DNA of 64,000 nt from Paraburkholderia fungorum. Lineage in GTDB: Bacteria > Pseudomonadota > Gammaproteobacteria > Burkholderiales > Burkholderiaceae. Position numbers and translations under genes: made by a program. Numbering within the stretch: the stretch's first letter is position 1; every line of letters starts with the position of its first letter. The stretch lies in the NCBI RefSeq assembly GCF_900099835.1, contig NZ_FNKP01000001.1, positions 3,100,001 through 3,164,000 of the forward strand, given 5' to 3'. This document shows positions 41,547 to 50,715 of this stretch, piece by piece. Below the pieces are notes generated by a model. The model saw nothing but the letters and a program-made list of their open reading frames with translations. It was not told the DNA's origin and made no database searches.

Positions 41547-42116
41547 ATGCGCCTTCTCGCTCTGAACAAACCGTTCGGCACCATCTGCCAATTCTCGCCG
41601 CACGAGACGCGCGCGTCGCTGGCCGACTGGGTCAAGGTGCCGGATGTTTATCCTGCGGGCCGGCTCGATTCCGACAGCGAAGGCCTGCTCCTTCTCACCG
41701 ACGACGGCGCACTGCAAGCGCGCATCGCCGAGCCGCGTCACAAACTGGTCAAACGTTATTGGGCACAAGTCGAAGGCGCGGTCGATCACGCCACGCTGAA
41801 AAAACTCGCGCGCGGTGTCGATCTCGGCGACTACGTGACACGACCGTGTCGCGCGGAATTTGTCGAGCCGGGCGAATCGCTGTGGGCCCGCACACCGCCC
41901 ATCCGTTTTCGCGCCGCGATACCGACGACGTGGATCGAACTGTCGATCACCGAGGGCAAGAATCGCCAGGTGCGTCGCATGACGGCAGCAGTCGGCTTTC
42001 CGACGCTGCGGCTCGTGCGTGTCGGCGTGGGCGCGCTCGATATTTTTTCGCTTGGACTTCAGCCTGGAGAAAGCGTCGAGTTGTCGTCGAAAGCACCTTG
42101 GGAAGGTGTCGTCTAA
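41547..42116 (+). CDS. rluE: RluE-type 23S rRNA pseudouridine synthase
   Basis: A 189-residue RsuA/RluE-family synthase without an S4 domain. The catalytic aspartate is in GRLDSDSEGLLLLTDDG, and ITEGKNRQVRRMTAAVGFPTLRLVRVGVG is the RluE-type C-terminal motif. In E. coli RluE modifies U2457 of 23S rRNA; the compact length without S4 and the icd neighbourhood favour this assignment. It starts at 41547 with no strong ribosome-binding site. Confidence 0.88.
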   Translation: MRLLALNKPFGTICQFSPHETRASLADWVKVPDVYPAGRLDSDSEGLLLLTDDGALQARIAEPRHKLVKRYWAQVEGAVDHATLKKLARGVDLGDYVTRPCRAEFVEPGESLWARTPPIRFRAAIPTTWIELSITEGKNRQVRRMTAAVGFPTLRLVRVGVGALDIFSLGLQPGESVELSSKAPWEGVV

Positions 42117-42591
42117 CACTCCCTTACATTTAAAAACAATGCGGCGGCCGCCGGGCCCGTCACGCACGAATCGTCACTACGTGTACGCGTTTTCTCTTCG
42201 CGACACGACCTAACCCGTTGTATCCGCAAATAAAAACGCGCGTGAAACGAAGGTAAAAAAACGTGAAACACGAGCGCGCGAGATAAGCCTCAGCGCGCTC
42301 ATTCGCAGCGCATCATCGTCTTATAAATTTTCCACAAAAATTACGTCAACCGCCGCGCAAGCTCACGCGTTATTCGACGCAGATGCCGCCCGAAGCTATC
42401 CGGCATTCAGCCTTAAGGGCCTTTGCACAAGCCGTTCTTGCGGTACGAGCAGGGAGTCTGAGCGCTAAACAGACGCACCGAAAATTTGTTCGATGCGGCT
42501 GTCAACCGAAAGGTGGATGGCACGTTTACCGACATGACTCTACATATAACCGGGTCATTTGGTTAATCAACTAAAGCTGAGGATTTACAAA
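42117..42591. other. 475-bp A/T-rich spacer before a small exported protein gene
   Basis: No gene is supported. The last 60 bases contain TTTACC and TATAAC boxes with poor spacing, followed by the ribosome-binding site of the downstream gene. The region is A/T richer than the flanks. Confidence 0.5.
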
Positions 42592-42786
42592 ATGAACAAA
42601 CTGATCGCCGCTCTGGTCGCTGGCCTCTTCGCAACGGCAGCATTCGCACAAGCTTCGGCACCGGAAGCAGCTTCGGCAGCTCCGGCTGCAGCAGCTTCGT
42701 CGGCAAAGAAGACCACGAAGAAGGCTCACAAGAAGTCGCACAAGAAGGCAGCAGCTGCTGCAGCAGCTTCGGCAGCTTCGGAATAA
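42592..42786 (+). CDS. Exported Ala/Lys-rich 64-residue peptide
   Basis: The first 19 residues (MNKLIAALVAGLFATAAFA) form a Sec signal peptide with an AFA cleavage site. The mature 45 residues are almost entirely Ala, Ser and Lys, with KKTTKKAHKKSHKK in the middle flanked by Ala-rich helices. The composition recalls acid-shock (Asr-like) or histone-H1-like peptides but no family is firmly recognised. GAGG lies nine bases upstream and a strong terminator follows, so it is an independent, probably well-expressed unit. It may bind a polyanion in the periplasm; that is inference from charge. Confidence 0.78.
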   Translation: MNKLIAALVAGLFATAAFAQASAPEAASAAPAAAASSAKKTTKKAHKKSHKKAAAAAAASAASE

Positions 42787-42838
42787 GTTTGTAAAAACGC
42801 AGTCAAGAACTAGCTTCATTGCCGTTCTTACGGCGTTG

Positions 42839-42874
42839 AAAGGCAGATCACCGAAAGGCGATCTGCCTTTTTGT
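42839..42874 (+). terminator. Intrinsic terminator after the Ala/Lys-rich gene
   Basis: AAAGGCAGATC (42839-42849) pairs with GATCTGCCTTT (42860-42870), followed by TTG and more T. Confidence 0.88.
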
Positions 42875-42929
42875 TTTTGACGCGCTCGCGTAACATTCGC
42901 TGATTAAATTCCAAGCAAGGAGTCTTGCC

Positions 42930-43442
42930 GTGCGATTTCCCCTGCGCTCGTTGATTGCGCGTTTCGCTGTTGCCGTTGCATTGCCGCTCGCTGCGTTGTC
43001 GTTCGTTGCAACTACTGCTGCTCCCGCTCACGCGCAGCAGATGCCGCCTGGCGCGAAGCAGCCCAGCGAATTCCCGCGCGTGAAGCTGACCGCCGGCATG
43101 TTCGTGATCGACGCCGCCGTTGCCGCGAACGATGCGGATCGCGAACAAGGTTTGATGTATCGCACGAATCTCGGTCCGAACGAAGGCATGCTGTTCGTGT
43201 TCAACGAACATGCCGTGCATTGCTTCTGGATGAAAAACACGTTGATCCCGCTGTCCATCGCGTTCATGCGCGCGGACGGCACGATCACCGACATCGACGA
43301 GATGCAGGCCGAGACCACCGACAATCACTGCCCGAAGAACAACGGCGAGTTTGCGCTGGAAATGCCGAAGGGCTGGTTCACGTCGAAGGGCATCAAACCG
43401 GGCATGAAGATTCAGGGTCTGCCGCCGCTGCAACAGCAATAA
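42930..43442 (+). CDS. Exported DUF192-domain protein
   Basis: A 170-residue protein with a signal peptide (about residues 1-36, ending AHAQ) and a DUF192 domain. The domain is recognised from the segments ADREQGLMYRTNLGPNEGMLFVF, HCFWMKNTLIPLSIAFM and a C-terminal GIKPGMKIQ. The family is widespread and exported but its function is not established. The GTG start at 42930 follows CAAGGAG by eight bases and gives a complete signal peptide. Confidence 0.88.
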   Translation: MRFPLRSLIARFAVAVALPLAALSFVATTAAPAHAQQMPPGAKQPSEFPRVKLTAGMFVIDAAVAANDADREQGLMYRTNLGPNEGMLFVFNEHAVHCFWMKNTLIPLSIAFMRADGTITDIDEMQAETTDNHCPKNNGEFALEMPKGWFTSKGIKPGMKIQGLPPLQQQ

Positions 43443-43763
43443 GCCGATCCGGTTTCAGCGGTCACGGAAAAAGCCGGTGCCTTTTGCGAGGCGCCGGCTT
43501 TTTTGCATTCGCGCGCCGCGGCAACGCGTGTTGCGGGATCAGGCGAAGTGCGCGCATCGCGTCATCGCGCGCCAGGTCAGCCCAACGCGGTCGCGTAGGC
43601 AAACGCCCGCCAGCAGGCGCTTGCGCCCCGCTGGCAAGATTCCTGCAAAAGACTAGCCGACGCGCTATCCTAGTAATCTTAGTAAAGCAGCACCCAGGCT
43701 CGCCGGGTAGCACAAACTGCCGTCCGGCCAGCGTTTCAGGCGCGCCATTCCAAGGAGGTTCAC
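43443..43763. other. 321-bp spacer between the DUF192 gene and the EF-G gene
   Basis: Beyond the terminator it holds the leader of the EF-G gene, with a possible -10 TATCCT near 43668 but no convincing -35, and ends in CAAGGAGG eight bases before the GTG. No ribosomal-protein or tuf gene is present. Confidence 0.5.
43469..43504 (+). terminator. Intrinsic terminator after the DUF192 gene
   Basis: AAAGCCGGTGCC and GGCGCCGGCTTTTTT form a stem with one mismatch and an eight-base loop. Confidence 0.85.
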
Positions 43764-45869
43764 GTGCCCCGCAAGACTCCCATCGAGCGCTACCGGAATA
43801 TCGGCATCAGCGCTCACATCGATGCCGGCAAAACCACCACCACTGAACGCATCCTGTTCTACACCGGCGTGACCCACAAGATCGGCGAGGTTCACGACGG
43901 TGCGGCGACGATGGACTGGATGGAACAGGAGCAGGAGCGCGGCATCACCATCACGTCGGCGGCGACTACCGCCTTCTGGAAGGGCATGGCCGGCAACTAC
44001 CCCGAACATCGGATCAACATCATCGACACTCCGGGCCACGTCGACTTCACGATTGAAGTCGAGCGCTCGATGCGCGTGCTCGACGGCGCGTGCATGGTGT
44101 ACGACTCGGTCGGCGGCGTGCAGCCGCAATCCGAAACCGTGTGGCGTCAGGCGAACAAGTACAAGGTGCCGCGCATTGCGTTCGTCAACAAGATGGACCG
44201 CGTAGGCGCCGACTTTTTCCGCGTGCAGCGGCAGATCGGCGATCGTCTGAAAGGTGTCGCGGTGCCGATCCAGATTCCAATCGGCGCGGAAGAACACTTC
44301 CAGGGCGTGGTCGATCTGGTCAAGATGAAGGCGATCTACTGGGAAGAAGAGAACCAGGGCATCAAGTTCGAATACCGCGATATTCCGGCGGAACTCGCGG
44401 CCACCGCGAAGGAATGGCACGACAAGATGGTCGAAGCCGCCGCCGAAGCGAATGAGGAACTGCTCGACAAATACCTCGGCGGCGAAGCGCTGAGCGAAGA
44501 AGAGATCAAGCACGGCATTCGCGCGCGCTGCATTGCGAACGAAATCGTGCCGATGCTGTGCGGCAGCGCGTTCAAGAACAAGGGCGTGCAGGCGATGCTC
44601 GACGCGGTGATCGACTATCTGCCGTCGCCGGTGGACGTGCCCGCGATTACCGGTCACGACGAGCACGACAAGGAGATCGAGCGTCATCCGAACGACACCG
44701 ATCCGTTCTCCGCGCTCGCGTTCAAGATCATGACCGACCCGTTCGTCGGCCAGCTGATTTTCTTCCGCGTCTATTCGGGCGTGGTGAATTCGGGCGACAC
44801 GGTCTACAACGCGATCAAGGAAAAGAAGGAGCGCCTTGGCCGCATCCTGCAGATGCACGCGAACGAGCGCAAGGAAATCAAGGAAGTCTATGCGGGCGAT
44901 ATCGCCGCAGCAGTCGGCCTGAAAGAAGCGACGACCGGCGACACGCTGTGCGATCCGAACAACGTGATCATCCTCGAAAAGATGATCTTCCCGGAGCCGG
45001 TCATTTCGCAGGCCGTCGAGCCGAAGACCAAGGTCGACCAGGAAAAGATGGGCATCGCGCTGAACCGCCTTGCTCAGGAAGACCCGTCGTTCCGCGTGCA
45101 GACCGATGAAGAATCCGGCCAGACGATCATCTCCGGGATGGGCGAGCTCCACCTGGAAATTCTGGTCGACCGGATGAAGCGCGAATTCGGCGTCGAGGCC
45201 ACGGTCGGCAAGCCGCAGGTCGCATATCGCGAAACGGTGCGCAACAAGGTCGAGGACGTCGAAGGCAAGTTCGTCAAGCAGTCGGGCGGTCGCGGTCAGT
45301 ACGGTCACGCGGTCATTACGCTCGAACCGGCAGCGCAGGGCAAGGGCTACGAATTCGTCGACGCGATCAAGGGCGGCGTAATTCCGCGCGAATACATTCC
45401 GGCGGTGGACAAGGGCATCGTGGAAACGCTGAAGGCCGGCGTGCTCGCGGGCTATCCGGTGGTCGACGTGAAGGTGACGCTGACCTTCGGTTCGTACCAC
45501 GACGTGGACTCGAACGAAAACGCGTTCCGCATGGCCGGTTCGATGGCGTTCAAGGAAGCGATGCGCAAGGCCAAGCCGGTACTGCTCGAACCGATGATGG
45601 CCGTCGAAGTGGAAACGCCGGAAGACTTCATGGGCAACGTGATGGGCGATCTGTCGAGCCGTCGCGGGCTCGTGCAGGGCATGGAAGACATCGCCGGCGG
45701 TGGCGGCAAGCTGGTGCGCGCCGAAGTGCCGCTCGCGGAGATGTTCGGCTACTCGACATCGCTGCGCTCGGCCACGCAGGGCCGCGCCACGTACACGATG
45801 GAGTTCAAGCACTACGCTGAAACGCCGAACAACGTCGCCGAAGCCGTGATCAACGCGAAGCAGAAGTAA
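43764..45869 (+). CDS. fusA: Elongation factor G (stand-alone copy)
   Basis: A 701-residue translational GTPase. G1 is [13 protein letters not shown], the switch region has [15 protein letters not shown]3 is DTPGHVDF, G4 NKMD, and domains II-V are complete, including the tip region [15 protein letters not shown]. It is close to canonical EF-G throughout, so it should be a true translocase and/or recycling factor. It is not next to rpsL, rpsG or tuf, so this is probably a second EF-G gene; Burkholderia genomes often have one in the str operon as well. The GTG start has CAAGGAGG upstream. Confidence 0.95.
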   Translation: MPRKTPIERYRNIGISAHIDAGKTTTTERILFYTGVTHKIGEVHDGAATMDWMEQEQERGITITSAATTAFWKGMAGNYPEHRINIIDTPGHVDFTIEVERSMRVLDGACMVYDSVGGVQPQSETVWRQANKYKVPRIAFVNKMDRVGADFFRVQRQIGDRLKGVAVPIQIPIGAEEHFQGVVDLVKMKAIYWEEENQGIKFEYRDIPAELAATAKEWHDKMVEAAAEANEELLDKYLGGEALSEEEIKHGIRARCIANEIVPMLCGSAFKNKGVQAMLDAVIDYLPSPVDVPAITGHDEHDKEIERHPNDTDPFSALAFKIMTDPFVGQLIFFRVYSGVVNSGDTVYNAIKEKKERLGRILQMHANERKEIKEVYAGDIAAAVGLKEATTGDTLCDPNNVIILEKMIFPEPVISQAVEPKTKVDQEKMGIALNRLAQEDPSFRVQTDEESGQTIISGMGELHLEILVDRMKREFGVEATVGKPQVAYRETVRNKVEDVEGKFVKQSGGRGQYGHAVITLEPAAQGKGYEFVDAIKGGVIPREYIPAVDKGIVETLKAGVLAGYPVVDVKVTLTFGSYHDVDSNENAFRMAGSMAFKEAMRKAKPVLLEPMMAVEVETPEDFMGNVMGDLSSRRGLVQGMEDIAGGGGKLVRAEVPLAEMFGYSTSLRSATQGRATYTMEFKHYAETPNNVAEAVINAKQK

Positions 45870-45878
45870 GCTGCGGTC

Positions 45879-45918
45879 GAAGCATCGACGTTGCAATGCA
45901 GCGCAACGTCGATGCTTC
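45879..45918. repeat. 16-bp perfect inverted repeat just after the EF-G gene
   Basis: GAAGCATCGACGTTGC (45879-45894) and its exact complement (45903-45918) flank an eight-base loop, ten bases after the stop. No T-run follows; the true terminator is the next hairpin. It may stabilise the mRNA 3' end. Confidence 0.85.
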
Positions 45919-45932
45919 AGCACGGCGACCCC

Positions 45933-45963
45933 AAGCCCGTTCCTTGCGAACGGGCTTTTTTTC
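45933..45963 (+). terminator. Intrinsic terminator after the EF-G gene
   Basis: AAGCCCGTTC-cttgc-GAACGGGCTT followed by TTTTT. Confidence 0.92.
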
Positions 45964-46099
45964 GTCCATACGACCGCCGCCGCGCCTGATCCACACAGCA
46001 CTTTTTGAACATGCAAAAATGCCAGACGGCGCCGACCTGAACACAGGAAGCGCCGGACAACGCCGGGACCGCCGGGAACCATGCTTGGGAGGAGACACC

Positions 46100-46615
46100 A
46101 TGAGCCAGGATCACGAACACCCGCATTACCGCGACGATCAGCCCGCAGCGCCGGTCGATTGGCGCGAGCACGGCGTGAAGGTCATCAAGGGCGATCAGCT
46201 CGACAGCAATACCGCGCAGACGCCGGGCATGAACCGCGCGGCCGCGATCAACGCCGCGCGGGTCGGCGCGCAGAAAATCTGGGCCGGTACCGTGACGATC
46301 CACCCGAACGCGAAGACCGGCGCGCATCATCACGGCGCGCTCGAAAGCGTGATCTACGTGGTGCGCGGCCAGGCGCGCATGCGCTGGGGCGAGCATCTGG
46401 AATTCACCGCAGAAGCCGGTCCGGGCGACTTTATTTTCGTGCCGCCGTATGTGCCGCATCAGGAGATCAATGCCAGCACCGACGACCCGCTCGAATGCGT
46501 GCTGGTGCGCAGCGACAACGAAGCGGTGGTGGTCAACCTGAACATCGACGCGGTGGAAGCGCCCGAAACCGTGTTCTGGGTCGATCCGATTCACAAGCAT
46601 CCGCACGACCATTAA
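46100..46615 (+). CDS. Cupin-domain protein with His-rich ends
   Basis: A 171-residue protein with one cupin barrel. The metal-binding motif is GAHHHGALESVIYVVRG (His76-78 and Glu82), completed by His120 in PPYVPHQE. Both termini are unusually His-rich (MSQDHEHPHYRDD at the start, IHKHPHDH at the end), outside the barrel. Many cupins use Fe, Ni or Mn; the reaction cannot be named. GGGAGGAG lies about seven bases before the ATG. The Ni/Co permease gene starts 18 bp downstream, so the two are probably co-transcribed and metal-linked. Confidence 0.88.
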   Translation: MSQDHEHPHYRDDQPAAPVDWREHGVKVIKGDQLDSNTAQTPGMNRAAAINAARVGAQKIWAGTVTIHPNAKTGAHHHGALESVIYVVRGQARMRWGEHLEFTAEAGPGDFIFVPPYVPHQEINASTDDPLECVLVRSDNEAVVVNLNIDAVEAPETVFWVDPIHKHPHDH

Positions 46616-46633
46616 CTCCTTGCCACGCGACTC

Positions 46634-47656
46634 ATGACGCCAACCGCTTCGCTGCGCCCTCGCCTGTTCACGCTGTATGCCGTGCTGATCGCCGCCAATC
46701 TCGGTGCCTGGGCATGGGCGTTGATCGCGTTTCGCCATTACCCGCTGCTGCTCGGCACCGCGCTGCTCGCTTATGGTTTCGGCCTGCGCCATGCCGTCGA
46801 CGCGGATCACATCGCGGCTATCGACGCCGTCACGCGCAAACTGATGCAAACCGGCAAGAAGCCGCTCGGCGTGGGGCTGTCGTTTTCGCTGGGGCATTCG
46901 ACCATCGTGATTCTCGCGACGATCGGCATTGCGTGGACCACGCATTCGCTGCACGGCCGCTTCGAGACTTTCAAGGCCGTGGGTGGCACGATCGGCACGC
47001 TGGTGTCGGCCACGTTTCTGCTGGTGCTGGCGGCCGTCAATCTGGTGATTCTGCGTGACGTGTGGCGTCGTTATCGCCATGTTCAACATGACGTCGAAAC
47101 CGCTGTTCAGGCACCGGACGATGCGATTGCGCCCGCTGGCCTGCTGTCGCGTGCATTGCGTCCACTGTTCCGGCTCGTGACGAAAAGCTGGCACATGTAC
47201 CCGGTTGGCGTGCTGTTCGGCCTCGGCTTCGACACCGCCACCGAAATCGGCTTGCTGGCGATCGCCGCGTCGCAGGCGGGCACGGGTCTGCCGCTGTATT
47301 CGATCCTCGTATTTCCCGCCCTCTTCACGGCAGGCATGACGCTGGTCGATTCGACCGATAACGTGCTGATGGTCCACGCGTACGGCTGGGCCATGGACGA
47401 CCCGAAACGCAAGCTGTACTACAACGCGAGCATCACGTTCGTGTCGGCGGTGGTGGCAATCGTGATCGGCGGCGTCGAGGCATTGGGATTGCTGTCGGAC
47501 AAATTCGGCCTGAACGGCGGCCTCTGGGATGCGGTCGCCAGCGTCAACGACCGCTTCGGCGCACTCGGTTACGGCATTGTTGCGGCGTTCATGGCGTGCT
47601 GGATCGGCTCGGTGCTGTTCCATCGCTGGCGTCGTCCGGATGCGCTCGTGCGGTAA
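46634..47656 (+). CDS. Nickel/cobalt permease (NiCoT, HoxN/NixA type)
   Basis: A 340-residue inner-membrane transporter with eight predicted helices. The signature RHAVDADHIAAID (His53-x4-Asp58-His59) in helix II is essential in this family, and LGHSTIVI and GFDTATEIGLLAI are the other NiCoT motifs. It imports Ni2+ and/or Co2+; selectivity is not predictable by eye. Urease or hydrogenase genes, the usual nickel users, are not in the window. It follows the His-rich cupin gene by 18 bp. Confidence 0.94.
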   Translation: MTPTASLRPRLFTLYAVLIAANLGAWAWALIAFRHYPLLLGTALLAYGFGLRHAVDADHIAAIDAVTRKLMQTGKKPLGVGLSFSLGHSTIVILATIGIAWTTHSLHGRFETFKAVGGTIGTLVSATFLLVLAAVNLVILRDVWRRYRHVQHDVETAVQAPDDAIAPAGLLSRALRPLFRLVTKSWHMYPVGVLFGLGFDTATEIGLLAIAASQAGTGLPLYSILVFPALFTAGMTLVDSTDNVLMVHAYGWAMDDPKRKLYYNASITFVSAVVAIVIGGVEALGLLSDKFGLNGGLWDAVASVNDRFGALGYGIVAAFMACWIGSVLFHRWRRPDALVR

Positions 47657-48001
47657 TTTCAACGCGTGATCATGCGGTGCCGCGCGGCGTAACCGGTAAG
47701 GATGCCAGCGGCGCGTGCGTGCAGTCGTCATGACCGTAAGACTCGCGTGGATCATCGAGCCGCGACCGTTGTGATGGCGATACACAGCGGCTCTTTTATC
47801 CGCCAATCGACAATCGGTCGACGCTGCGAGCGTGCCGCATCGCAAGGCAATCGCTTACACTGAAGCGGCTTTGCGCAGGCTTTGATTTTTCGATGTCGCA
47901 TGCCGACGTCGCCATTGCACTCGCGTTCGTCGCATGGCGTATTTTGCGTCGGCGGCGCGACGCTTCAGAACCGGCAACAGAACGGACTGGACACTCCATC
48001 G
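47657..48001. other. 345-bp spacer before the second peptide-transport operon
   Basis: No gene, terminator or convincing promoter is recognised. It holds the untranslated leader of the binding-protein gene. An open frame extending 40 codons upstream of the chosen ATG lacks a ribosome-binding site and would put a Cys/Ser-rich stretch before the signal peptide. Confidence 0.45.
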
Positions 48002-49675
48002 ATGAAAACTCCCGCGGACCGACTTCTCGCACTCGACGCAGCCCGCCTTGCTGCCGATGCTCACGGCACCCACGGCCACCACGCCATCGACGAATTCCTT
48101 GCCGGCCGCATCACGCGCCGCGAGTTGCTGCGCTATGCGAGCGTGATCGGTTTGTCGCTAGCGGGCGGCGGTTTGCTGAACCTGCCGCGCGCGCAGGCTC
48201 AGGCCGCGGCGGGTGCAGGCAACCAGACGATCCGCGTAGCTCATCTGACGCCTGCGGGCGCTGTCGATCCCCTCACCGTGACAGACGCCGCGAGTCTCGC
48301 GCTGCTGAATCAGACCGGCGAGTTCCTGATCGACGACGACGGAGAAAAGCTGATGCTGAAGCCCGCGCTCGCGTTGTCCTGGAAGCCGAACGACAAAGGC
48401 GACGTGTGGACCTTCACGCTGCGCCAGAACGTCAAGTTTCACGACGGCCAGCCGTTCGGCGCGAAGGATGTGGTCGCCACCTTCGACCGCCTCGCCGATC
48501 CCGCGAGCGGCTCGGCGGCGCTCTCCGTGCTCAAGGGCGTGCTGTCCAAAGGCGGCGCGAAAGTCGTGGACGAGCACACGGTCGCCTTCCATCTGGATGC
48601 GCCGAACGGCAACTTCCCGTACTACGTTTCCTCGGACAATTACAACGCCGTGATCCTGCCCGCGAACTACGCGGGCGGTTATGAGAAGACCTTCATCGGC
48701 ACCGGTCCGTTCAGGTTCGAGAAGTATCAGCCGAAGGTCGGCGCGTCGTTCGTGCGCAATCCCGATTACTGGGGCGAGAAAGCGTTACCGCAACGCGTAC
48801 AGTTCTCGTTCTACGCCGACGAACAGGCGCAATTGCTCGCGCTGCAGGGCCACCAGGCCGACGTGATGGGCACCTTCACCGTGCAGGGCGGCGCAGGCAT
48901 TCTGAACAACCCGGAATACAAGGCCGTGGGAGTGAAGTCGAGCGCGCACCGGCAGATTCATATGCGCAACGACAATCCGCTGTTCAAGGACAAACGCGTA
49001 CGCCAGGCGCTGGCGTTGTCGATCGATCGCGATGTGCTGGTGCGCGGCCTCTTCAAAGGCCGCGCGCAACTCGGCAACGACAGTCCGTTTGCACCGGTGT
49101 TTCCGTCATCCGATGCAGGCGTCGCTCAGCGCAAGATCGATATCGCGAAGGCGAAGCAACTGCTCGCGCAAGCCGGCGTGCCGAATGGTTTCGACGTTAC
49201 GCTGACCACCGAGAAGTACATGGAGATTCCCGATCTCGCGGTGGTCGTGCAGAACGCGGCGAAAGCCATTGGCGTGCGCATCAATCTGAAAATCGAGAGT
49301 CAGTCGCTGTATTACGGCGCGGGCACGCCGGGCAAATCCGACTGGCTCGACTCTCCGCTCGGCATTACCGATTACGGTCATCGCGGCGTGCCGAACGTGT
49401 TCCTGAACGCGCCGCTCACCAGCACCGGCACATGGAACGCCGCGCACTTCAAGAATCCGCAATACGATCAACTGGTCGCGCAATTCGTTGCGGCAATCGA
49501 TCTGCCCTCGCAGAAGAAAATCTCCGGGCAAATTCAAACGCTGTTGCTCGACGAGACGCCCGTCATCATTCCGTTCTTCTACGATCAACTGATCGCGATG
49601 CGTAAAGGCGTGAACGGCGTGCGCTTCACCGCGCTCGCGCAACTGTATTTCGACCGCGCGGTGCTCAGCGCGTAA
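48002..49675 (+). CDS. Peptide-type ABC transporter substrate-binding protein (SBP family 5), Tat-type signal
   Basis: A 557-residue periplasmic binding protein of the DppA/OppA family. Residues 38-70 contain ITRRELLRYASVIGLSLAGGG, a twin-arginine signal, preceded by an unusually long hydrophilic n-region that is seen in Tat precursors; cleavage is likely after RAQAQ. The mature protein has TFTLRQNVKFHDGQPFGAKDVVATFDRL and IGTGPFRFEKY, which are family 5 landmarks. It begins an operon with two permeases and a double ATPase. The ligand could be peptide, opine or another compound. Confidence 0.9.
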   Translation: MKTPADRLLALDAARLAADAHGTHGHHAIDEFLAGRITRRELLRYASVIGLSLAGGGLLNLPRAQAQAAAGAGNQTIRVAHLTPAGAVDPLTVTDAASLALLNQTGEFLIDDDGEKLMLKPALALSWKPNDKGDVWTFTLRQNVKFHDGQPFGAKDVVATFDRLADPASGSAALSVLKGVLSKGGAKVVDEHTVAFHLDAPNGNFPYYVSSDNYNAVILPANYAGGYEKTFIGTGPFRFEKYQPKVGASFVRNPDYWGEKALPQRVQFSFYADEQAQLLALQGHQADVMGTFTVQGGAGILNNPEYKAVGVKSSAHRQIHMRNDNPLFKDKRVRQALALSIDRDVLVRGLFKGRAQLGNDSPFAPVFPSSDAGVAQRKIDIAKAKQLLAQAGVPNGFDVTLTTEKYMEIPDLAVVVQNAAKAIGVRINLKIESQSLYYGAGTPGKSDWLDSPLGITDYGHRGVPNVFLNAPLTSTGTWNAAHFKNPQYDQLVAQFVAAIDLPSQKKISGQIQTLLLDETPVIIPFFYDQLIAMRKGVNGVRFTALAQLYFDRAVLSA

Positions 49676-49704
49676 GCGCAGGCGATGCCTGGCAGGAGAT
49701 CACG

Positions 49705-50715
49705 ATGTCGTCCACGGTGACCCCTTCCGCTTCCCGTCCGTCGAATGGCCATGCGGGCCGCGCCGTGCGTTTTCTGGCGACGCGCGTCGGACTGTCGTTG
49801 ATCACGTTGTGGCTACTGTCGGTGATCGTGTTCGCGGGCGGTCAGCTGCTGCCTGGCGATATCGGCCGCGCGGTACTCGGTCCGCTCGCCGATGCGCGCG
49901 CGGTCGCCGCGCTCAATCATCAACTCGGCGCGGATCGTCCGTTGCTCACGCAGTACGTCGACTGGATTTCGCATTTCTTGCGCGGCGATATGGGGCTTTC
50001 GTATGCGTACCGCGAACCGGTTGGGCCGTTTATTGCCGCCGCGCTTGGCGCTTCGGCGAAGCTCGGCCTGCTCGCGTTTATCGTCGTGGTGCCGCTTGGG
50101 ATTGCGGGCGGCGTGTGGTCGGCGATGCACGCGGGACGCTGGCTCGATCGCACGATCAGCATTGCCGGATTGTCGGCCACGGTGGTGCCGGAATTCGTGT
50201 CGTCGATCGTGCTGATTCTGGTGTTCGGCGTGTGGCTGCAATGGCTGCCGATCGAAGCGTCGTATCCACCCGAAGCCAGCGTGTTCGAACAACTCAGGCA
50301 TCTGATTCTGCCGATACTGCCGCTGGTGTTCGTCTTCTTCGGCTATATCGCGCGGATGGCGCGGGCGGGCACCGTCGAGGCGCTCGATGCCGACTACACG
50401 CGCACCGCGATCCTCAAAGGCCTGCCGCGGCACATCGTGATCTGGCGACACGTACTGCGTAATGCGTTGCTGCCGACCATCACGGTCGCCGCAACTCAAC
50501 TCGGCTATATGATCGGCGGACTCGTGGTGGTGGAGACGCTGTTCCACTATCAGGGCATCGGCTCGCTGATCTACAACGCCGCGAAGGCCAAGGATTTCCC
50601 GATGCTCGAAGCGGGCGTGCTGACTATCGGCGTGGTCTACACCGTCGCCAATCTCGTGGCCGATGCGCTGCATGTGCTGCTCAATCCGCGTCTGCGTGTG
50701 AGGAGCGCCGAATGA
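49705..50715 (+). CDS. ABC transporter permease, DppB type
   Basis: A 336-residue permease with about six membrane helices. The opening FLATRVGLSLITLWLLSVIVFAGGQLLPGD and the EAA loop (EALDADYTRTAILKGLPRHIVIWRHVLRNALLP), which docks on the ATPase, are diagnostic. It pairs with the downstream DppC-like protein. It starts 29 bp after the binding-protein gene and overlaps the next gene by four bases (ATGA). Confidence 0.93.
   Translation: MSSTVTPSASRPSNGHAGRAVRFLATRVGLSLITLWLLSVIVFAGGQLLPGDIGRAVLGPLADARAVAALNHQLGADRPLLTQYVDWISHFLRGDMGLSYAYREPVGPFIAAALGASAKLGLLAFIVVVPLGIAGGVWSAMHAGRWLDRTISIAGLSATVVPEFVSSIVLILVFGVWLQWLPIEASYPPEASVFEQLRHLILPILPLVFVFFGYIARMARAGTVEALDADYTRTAILKGLPRHIVIWRHVLRNALLPTITVAATQLGYMIGGLVVVETLFHYQGIGSLIYNAAKAKDFPMLEAGVLTIGVVYTVANLVADALHVLLNPRLRVRSAE

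Noticed and set aside
43665..46082. 805-codon open frame antisense to the EF-G gene
   Set aside because: It mirrors the codon bias of the plus-strand gene, is rich in His and Arg, and resembles no protein; the plus strand encodes a complete EF-G.
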